Assembly (NCBI GenBank): GCA_001874255.1
Contig: MPDC01000008.1
Coordinates: 1-64,000 of the forward strand
Reading direction: 5' to 3'
Length of the DNA stretch: 64,000 bases
DNA from: Alphaproteobacteria bacterium MedPE-SWcel
GTDB taxonomy: Bacteria; Pseudomonadota; Alphaproteobacteria; Rhodobacterales; Rhodobacteraceae
Shown here: positions 44,748 to 52,955 of the stretch, one piece after another
Position numbering within the stretch: position 1 is the stretch's first letter
Layout: every line of letters starts with the position of its first letter
Program-made: the position numbers and the translations under genes
The notes under the pieces: model-generated
The model's input: the letters and a program-made list of their open reading frames with translations, nothing else
The model's database searches: none
Told to the model about the DNA's origin: nothing

Positions 44748-46259
44748 TCAGGTGAGCGGAACAAGGCTCCGCAATTCCGGGCGGGGGGGGCGTTTCGCCG
44801 CGCGGTCCGTGTTGAGGGTCGGGCGTCCGCAAGAGACGAACAGGTCATTCAACACGCTGCGGTCCCGCCCCAGCAGATCAGGGCCGGCGCGGCCGATCGT
44901 CTCGATGGCGCTGTCGACAAGCCGGAACTGGAACCGGCAACTGCGCGGGTCCGGACGGTTCAAGTTGCCGCTGCGCACCAGATTTTCCTGTTTGCAGCCC
45001 CCACTGCACAGGTAGCGGATCGCACAGTCCGAACAGACCGGTGTCTGGTTGATCGAACTGCGCCATTCGGTGGTGGTCGCCGCGTCGACACCGGCCTTGA
45101 AGGTGCCGCTCTGCAGGGCGGGTTCACCGACCAGACGATGGCAGGGCATCACGGATTTGTCGGGGGAAAACGTGAAGTATTTCCGCCCGCCTGAACAATG
45201 GCCATTGGCCACCTCTCCGAGCAGGATCATGCGGATGATGGTCTCGATTTCCAGAACGCCCTTGAACCGATTGTCAGGTCGAAACAGCGACAGATAGGCA
45301 TCGGAGAGTTTCTTGTACTCGGCCTCGACCTTGTCGTCACAGAGCGCGTCGATTTCAGCCCGGCTCTTGCCCGCAAACGTGTCCCCGAACACCGGCTTGA
45401 GAAAGCTGTCATCCACAACGGCGGGCAGAATCTGGAACCAGTCGAAAATATTCTCTGCGTGGAGTTCCCGCACATCCCCCAACAGCGAGGATTCCGGCAG
45501 CGGCACATAGGTCATGCGCGCGACCAGCGTGATGGCTTCGGATCGCGCGCGCACCCGGTGGCAATTCTGCAGAATTGACTGAAACGACCCACGGCCCGCA
45601 AGGTTTGGCCTGTTGCGGTCATGCGTCGCCGCGCCGCCGTCGATCGACACCGAGACGGTAAAGCCAAACCGTTCGAACAGGCTCAACTCGCGCTCGCTGA
45701 GGCGTGTCGTCAGATTTGTCGAAATCCGGTACAGAAAGCGAATACCGACCTGTTCAGCCATCCGGGCGGATCGTTCACAAAGGGCTTCGATGGCATCGAA
45801 ATTCATCATTGGCTCGCCGCCAAAAAACTCGAATCGAACCGCGTCTCCGGCAACCGTGTTTTCGGAAACAAATCCGAGAATTGAATCCAGATCCGTATCT
45901 GCATTCAGCTTCCCTTTAATCCGCCCGTAATCCCCTCCTTCGGCAAAGCAATAAGTACACCCTAGGTTGCATACCGAAGTGAGGTTGATGTTCAGCGCCA
46001 GGTTCGCACCATCCAGGGGAGAGGCGATTTCCAACCGGTCGCGGTTCAGGCGGGATAGGTAGCCGGTATCTTTCAGCCGCAGGATGTCTTCATGAACCAC
46101 ATCCATGAGAGCATCTTGCGATGGACTTTCCCTGCCGTCTGAGTTTCCACTTTTTGTCTTTATTTGAAATAGTTCATGGGATTCCGCATGCAGGAGCCAC
46201 GCGTGTTCGCCGGATTGGGAAATGTGAAAGTCTGCGGTCTCGCGACGATGGCTCGACAT
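44748..46259 (-). CDS. SPASM-domain radical-SAM peptide maturase
   Basis: An ~85-residue N-terminal domain (possible recognition element for the precursor) precedes the radical-SAM core with C97-NLG-C101-TY-C104. The C-terminal SPASM domain has CSGGRKYFTFSPDKSVMPC, then CSDCAIRYLCSGGC and a last Cys near SCRF, the set of auxiliary iron-sulfur ligands in RiPP maturases. Such enzymes form thioether, C-C or epimerised links on a ribosomal peptide. It heads the second minus-strand operon, divergent from the EamA gene, with GKTACC repeats in the shared promoter. Confidence 0.9.
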   Translation of the reverse strand: MSSHRRETADFHISQSGEHAWLLHAESHELFQIKTKSGNSDGRESPSQDALMDVVHEDILRLKDTGYLSRLNRDRLEIASPLDGANLALNINLTSVCNLGCTYCFAEGGDYGRIKGKLNADTDLDSILGFVSENTVAGDAVRFEFFGGEPMMNFDAIEALCERSARMAEQVGIRFLYRISTNLTTRLSERELSLFERFGFTVSVSIDGGAATHDRNRPNLAGRGSFQSILQNCHRVRARSEAITLVARMTYVPLPESSLLGDVRELHAENIFDWFQILPAVVDDSFLKPVFGDTFAGKSRAEIDALCDDKVEAEYKKLSDAYLSLFRPDNRFKGVLEIETIIRMILLGEVANGHCSGGRKYFTFSPDKSVMPCHRLVGEPALQSGTFKAGVDAATTTEWRSSINQTPVCSDCAIRYLCSGGCKQENLVRSGNLNRPDPRSCRFQFRLVDSAIETIGRAGPDLLGRDRSVLNDLFVSCGRPTLNTDRAAKRPPRPELRSLVPLT

Positions 46260-46303
46260 GTCCCATGCTCCAAGGCTCTGATTAAATAAGTGAATGTGAA
46301 AAT

Positions 46304-46560
46304 GGTACCTTGGTACCTACCGATTTTCAAGTTCAATCTAGAGGTGAGCATAAAATTGCTGATCGCCAACTCTTCCCGGTCCTGAGAAACACGTCGGATC
46401 ACCCTTCATTCTATCATATTTTCCGGTATTCTCAAAATGGGGCGGCCAAAGTGGCGCGCTGAAACAGAAAAATGGACCAATTGGAGATCGAAATCCAAAT
46501 TGGCTTGAACTTCAGACCCTGCGGCATTAATGCCATTTGTTACCAAGTTACCTAGGTAAC
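46304..46560. promoter_or_regulatory. Paired GKTACC repeat operators in divergent promoter region
   Basis: The 317-base gap between the maturase and EamA genes carries GGTACCTTGGTACCTA at 46304-46319 and, near the EamA end, GTTACCAAGTTACCTAGG at 46539-46556. The latter overlaps the perfect palindrome GTTACCTAGGTAAC (46547-46560). Both sites share the pattern GKTACC-WW-GKTACCTA. Such paired copies next to each start suggest one regulator controls both directions. Related TTGGTACCA (51447-51455) and TTGGTAC (52084-52090) lie upstream of the precursor and RHH genes. Confidence 0.55.
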
Positions 46561-46576
46561 ACTCTCGGAGACCGCT

Positions 46577-47524
46577 GTGTCGATTCGCATTCTTTTGTCG
46601 TCAGGGATTTTCTGGGCGCTGTTGGCTGCTGCGCTCTATACGCTTTCCGCAGCCACGTCCAAGATACTGGTAGAAGATTTCCATGTCCTGCAAATTCTGT
46701 TCTTCCGACAGATCGTCGTGCTGCTGTCCACGCTTCGCAGCATCGTCGGCAATTTCCCTCACAGCCTGTATACGCAGCGTCCGGGCCTCCATGCCCTGCG
46801 TTTGGCAGGCGCCTTTCTCGCCCTGTCCTGCGGGATCTGGGCGGTCGCGGTTCTGCCCTTTGCAACGGCTGTCACGCTGAGCTTCTCGCAGGTGTTTTTT
46901 GTGGCCCTGCTGGCGCGCCTTTTCCTCGGGGAGGTGGTCAGTCGGCGGACTTTCACAGCGATTGGACTGGGTTTTTTCGGGGTTTTGATCGTGATGCGTC
47001 CGAGTTCCGAAGGGCTGTCTTCGCTCTATGCGTTGGTCCCCTTGCTGAGCGGTTTCGGAGGTGCAATGGCCGTCATCAGCGTGCGCCGCCTGTCACAGAC
47101 CGAAAGCACCGCGACGCTGTTGCTGTATCAGTCGATCTTTGTCGGGCTGCTCAGCGGTCTGCCCCTGATCTTTCTGTGGCAAACTCCGACACTGCAGCAA
47201 CTGCCCCTTCTGCTGGCGGTCGGCTTCATCGCGACCTTGGGGCAATGGGCCGGGATTCATGCCCTGCGTCTGGTCGAGGCACATATCGTGGGGGTATTTG
47301 AGTATGTGAAACTGGTGTATGCAGAGACGCTCGGCGTGCTGGTATTCGACGAACATTCCGACCGCCAAACTCTGATCGGCGCATCCATAATCGTGGTGGC
47401 CGCCTTCTACGCGATGCGGCTGCGGGCCCGGGCCAACGGCTTTGGGCCACCGTTTTCCGGCGGCACTGCGCCACGCGTGACGGCCTCGACGGCACGCGAC
47501 ACGGGAAAACCGGGCTCGGGCTGA
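46577..47524 (+). CDS. EamA/DMT-family transporter
   Basis: A GTG start (46577) has GGAG six bases upstream. The 315-residue protein has about ten membrane helices in two EamA halves (AALYTLSAATSKI to GVLIVM, then LLSGFGGAMAVISV to AFYAMRL). This family exports amino acids and small metabolites. It is the only plus-strand gene in the peptide cluster and converges on the C25-like gene 51 bases away. It is the natural candidate for export of the mature product or an intermediate. Confidence 0.87.
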   Translation: MSIRILLSSGIFWALLAAALYTLSAATSKILVEDFHVLQILFFRQIVVLLSTLRSIVGNFPHSLYTQRPGLHALRLAGAFLALSCGIWAVAVLPFATAVTLSFSQVFFVALLARLFLGEVVSRRTFTAIGLGFFGVLIVMRPSSEGLSSLYALVPLLSGFGGAMAVISVRRLSQTESTATLLLYQSIFVGLLSGLPLIFLWQTPTLQQLPLLLAVGFIATLGQWAGIHALRLVEAHIVGVFEYVKLVYAETLGVLVFDEHSDRQTLIGASIIVVAAFYAMRLRARANGFGPPFSGGTAPRVTASTARDTGKPGSG

Positions 47525-47575
47525 TAGGCGTTCTGACGATCCGGGGCGGGCAGGCTTGGCAGGCCGTCGGCGTGA

Positions 47576-49753
47576 TCAATCGACCGACGGTGCCGACGCA
47601 CGGATCATCGCGCGGATTTTCTGGCTGTAGAACGACAGGGCCAGATCGTCGTCGATGAGGAACAGCTGAACAGACATGATGTCGTCCGGCATCGTCTCGG
47701 GAAAGATCAACGTCACTCTATGGACCTGCCGTTCGCCCGGGGCCAGCTGCAGATCCAGCCGCCCGCCGTCGCTTTGCACGCGGGCCTCCTCAAAGGCGTT
47801 CACCTGCAAGGCCATGCTGCCCCCCATTGGCCGGTCAGAGCGGTTCGTGAGCGTGACTTCCACCTCGGTTCGGGCCTGTGTCACACGGCCCAGCGTTGCC
47901 ATTTCCGCGACCAGCGAGGGCCGTGTCGGCACATCAGAGACGATGCCACAGCGATTGCAGATCGACACATCGCGATCCGGCAGCCGGGTGATCGGGTCCT
48001 TGTACCGCCACACGACCGCACGATTGCCGCAATGCAGACAGGCGTGATCGCATGCCGGACCCGCGCGCCTGACGTCGCCGTAGAGTGTGGTATAGTCCTG
48101 GCTGATCCAGACCCTGCGCGTGGCCAGCGCGGACAGCGACAGATCCGCGACGCAGGCCCGCACTTGCGCCAGCCGGGCGCTGAGAGATACATCGGCCAGA
48201 AGCATCCGTTGCTGCGCCGCCATCCATTCGATCGGGCGCGGACTGGTCACGGCCATGTCCAGGAAGGCGCGCAGGTTTTCCAGCGCCGCGTCATACCCGG
48301 CATCACGGCCAAAGACCTCTTCGATCAACCGTGTTTGACGCAGGGCCGTCAGCCCCTCGTCAATGACCCTGTCGGGCACCCGCGCCATTGGCATGAGAGC
48401 GAATTCCAGCGGCCCGGGGTCAAACCCCTCTTCGCGGAACAAAGTGACGTCCAGCCGCCCGCCGCCGCCCTGCCCCAGCAGGAAAAAACCGTTCTCCGCG
48501 CGCGTGTTCGCGCTGATCGGAAGGACGGCCTGCGCACCGGCCTCAGCCGCGTGCGGCAGGGTGATCGTGACCGCCTTGGTGCCCGCGCGAAGGTCGCCGC
48601 GTATGACATGCCCGCGATCCGTTTCAATCGCGGTGACGGTTTCGGGTGTGGCGCCGGTCGGAGGTGTCACCCGCAGGTCAGGATCCCCGATCACCAGAAA
48701 CCCGTAGTCCGGCAACACGCCGCCATTGCCCCTGGCGTTCAGAATATATGCTATCTCGCCCAAGGGGTAGCCGCTCTCGGCCAGGGCCCGGATCAGCGTC
48801 ATCAGGGGCTGATTGGCCTGAATGTGTTTATAGGGCGCCAGGACCGCCGCCGTCGGCCCGTCGAGCAACCGGAACAGGAGCGAAAAATCCGACGGCGCGA
48901 TCCCTTCGGCTGGCGCGAAGGCGTCGCAACTCATCAGAAACATCGTTGTCGCAGAAAGGGTGGCCGCATCCACGCGATTATTCAACACGCAGCCGCGACC
49001 GCAGTCAAAGCCGGCCGCGCGCGGCTCCAGATCCGCCCGACGTCCGCACAGGACACTGTCCTGCCGAAACCCGAGATGGATCTCATTGCCATGGGCGCCG
49101 ATCACATCGTATTCCAAGGCGCCCGCATCGCGCTCGGGGTGCGGGCTGTCATCCGGCCCCGGCAAATACTGCCCCACCGCATGGCGCATCCGTCCGACCA
49201 GAAGCTTGGCCACAACACAGCTCAGTTGCGTGGCATCGCGTGCCGTCAACAGGCCGAGGCTGCCGGGAGACGCGGGATCTACCTGCACCCAGTCCAGCAA
49301 ACGGGCGAGCATCTCCTTGTCAAACCGGGCGGCGGGACCCGAGACAAGAGCGCCTTTTGATCCCGCCAGGGACCGTGGAAAAGCCGACAGATCACCCACC
49401 TGTACCAGCCGACGCCCGGTGGCCGCCGCATAGAACGCCGCGGGTGCCGCCTCTGGCGTGTCGCGTTCCACCAGCAGCACCTGATCGGCGTCGACATCCG
49501 CCCGGGCGGCCAATTGATCCAGGGGCGAGACAGCACCACCTGTGGCAATCGGGGGAACAGCGGTTTCGGCCCGGGCTGCGACGATGCCAGGCGGGAGCAT
49601 GCGGCGCAGCCGCTCTGCGGTTTGCGGCCCACCCAGCACCGGAAGCAGCCCCGGCAGCCCGCCATCCTCCAGCGCTGCCAGGGCGACCGCCGCGTATGTC
49701 TCGGCCGAGGCACAGGCGACGAGGCGCAGTTCAGTGGAAAACGCAAGTGTCAT
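47576..49753 (-). CDS. Clan-CD (C25/gingipain-like) cysteine protease with zinc-ribbon
   Basis: The ATG at 49753 follows GGGGGC; an ATG at 49765 overlaps the upstream stop. The catalytic His221 sits in YDVIGAHGNEIHL and Cys276 in TTMFLMSCDAFAP, the clan-CD dyad. YGFLVIGDPDLRV near 370 is the C25-type IGDP signature. Near residues 575-615, CDHACLHCG and SICNRCG form a four-to-five Cys zinc-ribbon. A beta-rich C-terminal domain follows. No signal peptide is visible, so it may be an intracellular leader peptidase. It follows the ATP-grasp gene within 11 bases. Confidence 0.8.
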   Translation of the reverse strand: MTLAFSTELRLVACASAETYAAVALAALEDGGLPGLLPVLGGPQTAERLRRMLPPGIVAARAETAVPPIATGGAVSPLDQLAARADVDADQVLLVERDTPEAAPAAFYAAATGRRLVQVGDLSAFPRSLAGSKGALVSGPAARFDKEMLARLLDWVQVDPASPGSLGLLTARDATQLSCVVAKLLVGRMRHAVGQYLPGPDDSPHPERDAGALEYDVIGAHGNEIHLGFRQDSVLCGRRADLEPRAAGFDCGRGCVLNNRVDAATLSATTMFLMSCDAFAPAEGIAPSDFSLLFRLLDGPTAAVLAPYKHIQANQPLMTLIRALAESGYPLGEIAYILNARGNGGVLPDYGFLVIGDPDLRVTPPTGATPETVTAIETDRGHVIRGDLRAGTKAVTITLPHAAEAGAQAVLPISANTRAENGFFLLGQGGGGRLDVTLFREEGFDPGPLEFALMPMARVPDRVIDEGLTALRQTRLIEEVFGRDAGYDAALENLRAFLDMAVTSPRPIEWMAAQQRMLLADVSLSARLAQVRACVADLSLSALATRRVWISQDYTTLYGDVRRAGPACDHACLHCGNRAVVWRYKDPITRLPDRDVSICNRCGIVSDVPTRPSLVAEMATLGRVTQARTEVEVTLTNRSDRPMGGSMALQVNAFEEARVQSDGGRLDLQLAPGERQVHRVTLIFPETMPDDIMSVQLFLIDDDLALSFYSQKIRAMIRASAPSVD

Positions 49754-49764
49754 GCTTGCCCCCA

Positions 49765-51057
49765 TCAGACCCGAAAATGAACGGAAGACCTCGCCCAATC
49801 ATAGGCCGTTTGAATGGCATCCGGGTCCGGTGCCTCGAGCAGAGCCAGCCCGAGGACATCGCGAAAGGTCTCAAGCTGGTTCACCGGGTCGCCCGGCTCC
49901 ACCGCGCATTTCACCGCATAGCACTCCGGGCGGGCCCGCAATTCGTCCAGCGCATCGATCGACCGGACAATACCGGATTTCTCGGCATAGAGCGCCATGA
50001 TCGCATTCCAGCTGGACGGGGGACGCGACCGGACGGCAACCGGCTTGCCGCGCGCCAGATCAATCGACAGATCCATCAGGTCAAAGCCGTAGATCCGCTC
50101 CAGGACGCCAACGGAATACTGTCCCGGCGGTCGCGCGGCGCATTCGATGATATAGCCCTGACCTTCGAAAAGATGCACCTCGGCATGAAACACCGAATTC
50201 CGGATCCCCAGCGCCGACACACAATCGCGGGCGACGTCGCAAAGCGCCTCTGCCTCGGCATCGGAGGTCCGAGCGGGGATATAGTGACCGACCACCATGA
50301 GGTTCTGATGGGACAGTTTTTCGCAGAAATTCAGGACCTCGATCCGGCCGCCCTGCTCATAGCCTTCGACTGAAAACTCGCGCCCGCCGATGTGCTCTTC
50401 GACCAGAACGGTATCGACGGTTGAGAACCCGTGATCAAGCTGCCCGCGCCGCGCCTCGATCTCGCTCCAGCGCTCTGCAAGCTCCTGCGGGGACCGCACG
50501 CGATACACGCCATAGCTCATGGCATAGTCGACCATCTTCAACATGCAGTCGCGCCCCAACGCATTGAACGCCGCTGTCGCCTCTTCCAGCGTGGAAACGG
50601 CGCGAAAGGCGGGCGTGCGCACGTTTCGGCTGACCAGACGCTGTTTCATCAGGGATTTGATCTGTTGGCAGCCGGCGTCCTGTTCACTCGCATAGGGAAA
50701 GCCCAAGGCCCGGCCAAGCCGGGCAGTTGCCGCAACGGTGACTTCATCTCCGGCCACCAATCCGACGATCCTGTCCCGATAGGGCGCCAGCACGTCGAGC
50801 GCAGATTGTTCGTCATCCGCATCATAGCCCAGGAAAAGGTCAACCACCCCATCGGCGCAATAGGCATCATCAATGCGCGCATGGCCCTTTTCCTCGGCGC
50901 GACAAACCTCCGGCGTGGCTGACAGAACAATGATCTTCAGCCCCTTCTTGCGTGCGGTCGTCACGTAGCGAAAGAAATGCGCAACCGGGTCCACGACGAC
51001 AAGATAGGCGTCTTTCTCAATCCGGCTCTCCCAGTCCTGGGACATATGCTGGGGCAT
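49765..51057 (-). CDS. ATP-grasp ligase
   Basis: AGGGAG eight bases upstream picks the ATG at 51057 (the frame is open to 51165). The ATP-grasp fold is indicated by a central lid region ending in VDTVLVEEHIGGREFSVEGYEQGG and by the metal/ATP site NSVFHAEVHLFEGQGYIIECAARPPGQ, where the Glu and Arg lie as in carbamoyl-phosphate/biotin-carboxylase-type enzymes. ATP-grasp enzymes form C-N or ester bonds through an acyl phosphate and occur in several RiPP and peptide pathways. It is the second gene after the precursor. Confidence 0.85.
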   Translation of the reverse strand: MPQHMSQDWESRIEKDAYLVVVDPVAHFFRYVTTARKKGLKIIVLSATPEVCRAEEKGHARIDDAYCADGVVDLFLGYDADDEQSALDVLAPYRDRIVGLVAGDEVTVAATARLGRALGFPYASEQDAGCQQIKSLMKQRLVSRNVRTPAFRAVSTLEEATAAFNALGRDCMLKMVDYAMSYGVYRVRSPQELAERWSEIEARRGQLDHGFSTVDTVLVEEHIGGREFSVEGYEQGGRIEVLNFCEKLSHQNLMVVGHYIPARTSDAEAEALCDVARDCVSALGIRNSVFHAEVHLFEGQGYIIECAARPPGQYSVGVLERIYGFDLMDLSIDLARGKPVAVRSRPPSSWNAIMALYAEKSGIVRSIDALDELRARPECYAVKCAVEPGDPVNQLETFRDVLGLALLEAPDPDAIQTAYDWARSSVHFRV

Positions 51058-51115
51058 GCAAGAGCTCCCTGTTTGGGCATTTTGTTTCGGCAGTCCTGAC
51101 GATGGGGGCATTGAC

Positions 51116-51140
51116 GGGATGCGTAAAATACCCGCATCCC
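51116..51140 (-). terminator. Stem-loop between precursor and ATP-grasp genes
   Basis: Perfect eight-base arms GGGATGCG and CGCATCCC (51116-51123 and 51133-51140 on the plus strand) flank a nine-base loop, 15 bases after the precursor stop. There is no T-run, so it is more likely a partial attenuator or an mRNA-end protector that leaves most transcripts at the precursor. Such loops are common after RiPP precursor genes. Confidence 0.6.
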
Positions 51141-51155
51141 GCTGCTTCTGCGCGG

Positions 51156-51359
51156 CTACCAGCACGCAGCCGCGAGGTTGCCGACAGCATCCTTGGACAG
51201 GCCCATTTGGTCGACTTCCGAGATCGCAATAGCCTGCAAAATGGCGCGCTCACTGCGGATGCGTTCCATCTCGATGGACAGTTTACCGATCTCGTCGTGG
51301 ACGGGCCCGATGGTGTCTTTCAGTTTGTCATGCGTTCCCGCACCAACCTTGGCAGACAT
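51156..51359 (-). CDS. Candidate RiPP precursor peptide, 67 residues, C-terminal AAACW
   Basis: The ATG at 51359 has GGAAGGAGAG four bases upstream, the strongest ribosome binding site in this region. The peptide is highly charged and helical for about 58 residues (leader-like, no signal peptide) and ends NLAAACW. A short C-terminal core with one Cys and one Trp suits radical-SAM thioether or C-C cross-linking. It is the first gene of the operon with ATP-grasp and protease genes. No family was recognised; the precursor role is inferred from size, position and partners. Confidence 0.65.
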   Translation of the reverse strand: MSAKVGAGTHDKLKDTIGPVHDEIGKLSIEMERIRSERAILQAIAISEVDQMGLSKDAVGNLAAACW

Positions 51360-51381
51360 CGTTCTCTCCTTCCGACAGGTT

Positions 51382-51397
51382 TGCGGACCATTCCGCA
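51382..51397. promoter_or_regulatory. Small hairpin in the 5' leader of the precursor gene
   Basis: TGCGGA (51382-51387) and TCCGCA (51392-51397) pair around a four-base loop, 23 bases before the precursor start. It may tune mRNA stability or translation. GGTACC at 51449-51454 further upstream is a candidate operator. Confidence 0.35.
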
Positions 51398-51574
51398 GAA
51401 AGAGATTAATCAATTTGAGGCGATTTTACCAACTATTTTTTGTACATTGGTACCATTTCGGAATTCAGAGGGCATCAGGCGCGCTGCAACGCCCCCGGCG
51501 CAACTGGCACAGGAGAGGAAATCAACCCGCCCACAGGCAGCCGAACGCGAGGCGCGCCCCGGGTCCGATCGCAG

Positions 51575-51672
51575 TGTGTGGATCAGGCTGTGTGGATCAG
51601 GCTGTGTGGATCAGGCTGTGTGGGTCAGGCTGTGTGGGTCAGGGTGTTCGGGTCAGAGTGTTCGGGTCAAGG
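51575..51672 (+). repeat. Seven-copy 14-base tandem repeat
   Basis: The unit TGTGTGGATCAGGC occurs three times exactly and then four more times with increasing divergence (GGATC to GGGTC, GTGT to GTTC) from 51575 to 51672. Graded divergence from left to right suggests stepwise duplication. It lies in the 404-base gap between the RHH gene and the precursor. A regulatory role is possible but unproven. Confidence 0.8.
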
Positions 51673-51708
51673 TCCCCAGGTCAGCACGTGACTGGCGCCG
51701 CTGCAGTC

Positions 51709-51756
51709 AATGGCGGAACAGGGCGATGGCGGCACAGGACGATGGCGGAACAGGAC
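51709..51756 (+). repeat. Three-copy 16-base tandem repeat
   Basis: The unit GATGGCGGAACAGGAC is present in three near-identical copies (51709-51756), followed by a partial fourth GATGGCG. It ends just before the RHH stop and is separate from the 14-base array. Confidence 0.75.
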
Positions 51757-51763
51757 GATGGCG

Positions 51764-52018
51764 TTATTCTTGGAGTGAATGTGAGTCTTCAGGCGAAATA
51801 TCAAGCTTGAAACTCACCCGCATCGCCTCGATGAATTCGAGCGTATCCTCGCTGAAGGCGGGACGGTTCTCCAGGCTGTGAAGGATCATCCCCTCCAAAA
51901 GGTTGCTGAGCGTGATCTCCTTGTGGGCCGCCAATGCCTTCAGAACCTTCAGGAGCCTCTTTTCGATGCGCACACCCGTCTGCACCCGATCAACACGCTT
52001 CGCCGTAGTATCTGGCAT
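51764..52018 (-). CDS. Ribbon-helix-helix DNA-binding-type protein
   Basis: AGGGAG precedes the ATG at 52018. After a basic start (KRVDRVQTGVRIEKRLLKVLKALA), the pattern of a short strand and two helices (TGVRIEKRLLKVLKALAAHKEITLSNLLEGMILHSLE) resembles CopG/Arc-type proteins. The C-terminal ~30 residues are acidic. It shares strand with the precursor gene downstream and TTGGTAC lies upstream. It is a candidate regulator of the peptide cluster; this is inference. Confidence 0.6.
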   Translation of the reverse strand: MPDTTAKRVDRVQTGVRIEKRLLKVLKALAAHKEITLSNLLEGMILHSLENRPAFSEDTLEFIEAMRVSFKLDISPEDSHSLQE

Positions 52019-52329
52019 TTGACTCCCTTTCTCTTCGACGAACATCACTCTATCGGCAACCGGCGGGGATCGGCAATGTCAAATTGGTACTTTGGGACAT
52101 TTACACCTGCGTGCGAGTGTATCCTGCGTGCCTGTGTATGGCGCGAGTTGGCGGCCCCGCTAGGCTGACAATAGGCGACCCTGTCACAGCTATGCTCTGC
52201 TGTGAGGGTGCGCTCTCGCCCTCCTCGGGAATTTCTCACGCGCGGTCCGGCAGCTGAGCGCGATCCGAAGCGATGGTTACCCTTGGCGAATGCGACCATT
52301 TTGGGGTCTGTCGCTCTCGTGTTGGCGTT

Positions 52330-52500
52330 TACCCCCAAAACCCACGCTGAACTTGCCGATGGAAGACTGATCGAGGTGCTGCCGCAATGGGCGCCCCCAA
52401 AACTCGGCGTCTATGCCGTCTGGCCCGATACTGGACCGCAAAAAAACTGACCCGCAGGTTGATCGATTTCCTCAAGGCGGAGCAATCCAAAGCTCGATAG
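52330..52500 (+). pseudogene. LysR-type regulator C-terminal remnant with frameshift
   Basis: ELADGRLIEVLPQWAPPKLGVYAVWPD is the end of a LysR effector domain. The frame then stops at a run of seven A bases (52440-52446). Adding one base restores KKLTRRLIDFLKAEQ and a stop at 52500, the typical LysR tail. All of the N-terminal DNA-binding part is missing. It is a decayed fragment. Confidence 0.65.
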
Positions 52501-52955
52501 CCGTCGGGCGTCCGCATCCGTTCAGGGCTCAGCCCTGCCCTACCCTGCCGAGGCAATTGCGCGGACGTCACCGTCACAGCCCCGACGAGATCCGAGGAGG
52601 GTCAGAAAAGGATCCGGCATCGGATGCATAGCGTGGCCTGAAACGGCCCGAGCGTCATGGCAGGGGGCGTCGCGCGGCAATTTGATCGGCCAGTTAATCA
52701 GCCTGTTGATCAGCCTTTAGATCGGCCAGCCAGTCGGCTACTCGGTGGGCCAGCCGGTCGGCAAATTGGTCGGCAAGTCGCGAAAATCCAAATCTGCATG
52801 GTCGCTCTCGATCGCGGCAGCCCCGCACAAAGGCCCCGCAATTAATTCATCCGGCCATAGTAAAAGCGCGCCCATCAATCGGTTTCTTGGTCAAAGCCCC
52901 TGTATACATTTTCCCCCAAGCTGATAGTCTTCAACGGTAATGACCAGAAGCAGCG
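52501..52955. other. Non-coding segment with irregular GATCGGCCAG-type repeats
   Basis: No supported gene lies in these 455 bases. Between about 52686 and 52785 short imperfect copies of GATCGGCCAG/GTCGGC recur. The segment separates the LysR remnant from the response regulator and otherwise shows no RNA gene or mobile-element ends. Confidence 0.4.

Noticed and set aside
51575-51756. CRISPR array
   Set aside because: Units are 14 and 16 bases, directly abutting, with no spacers and no cas genes.
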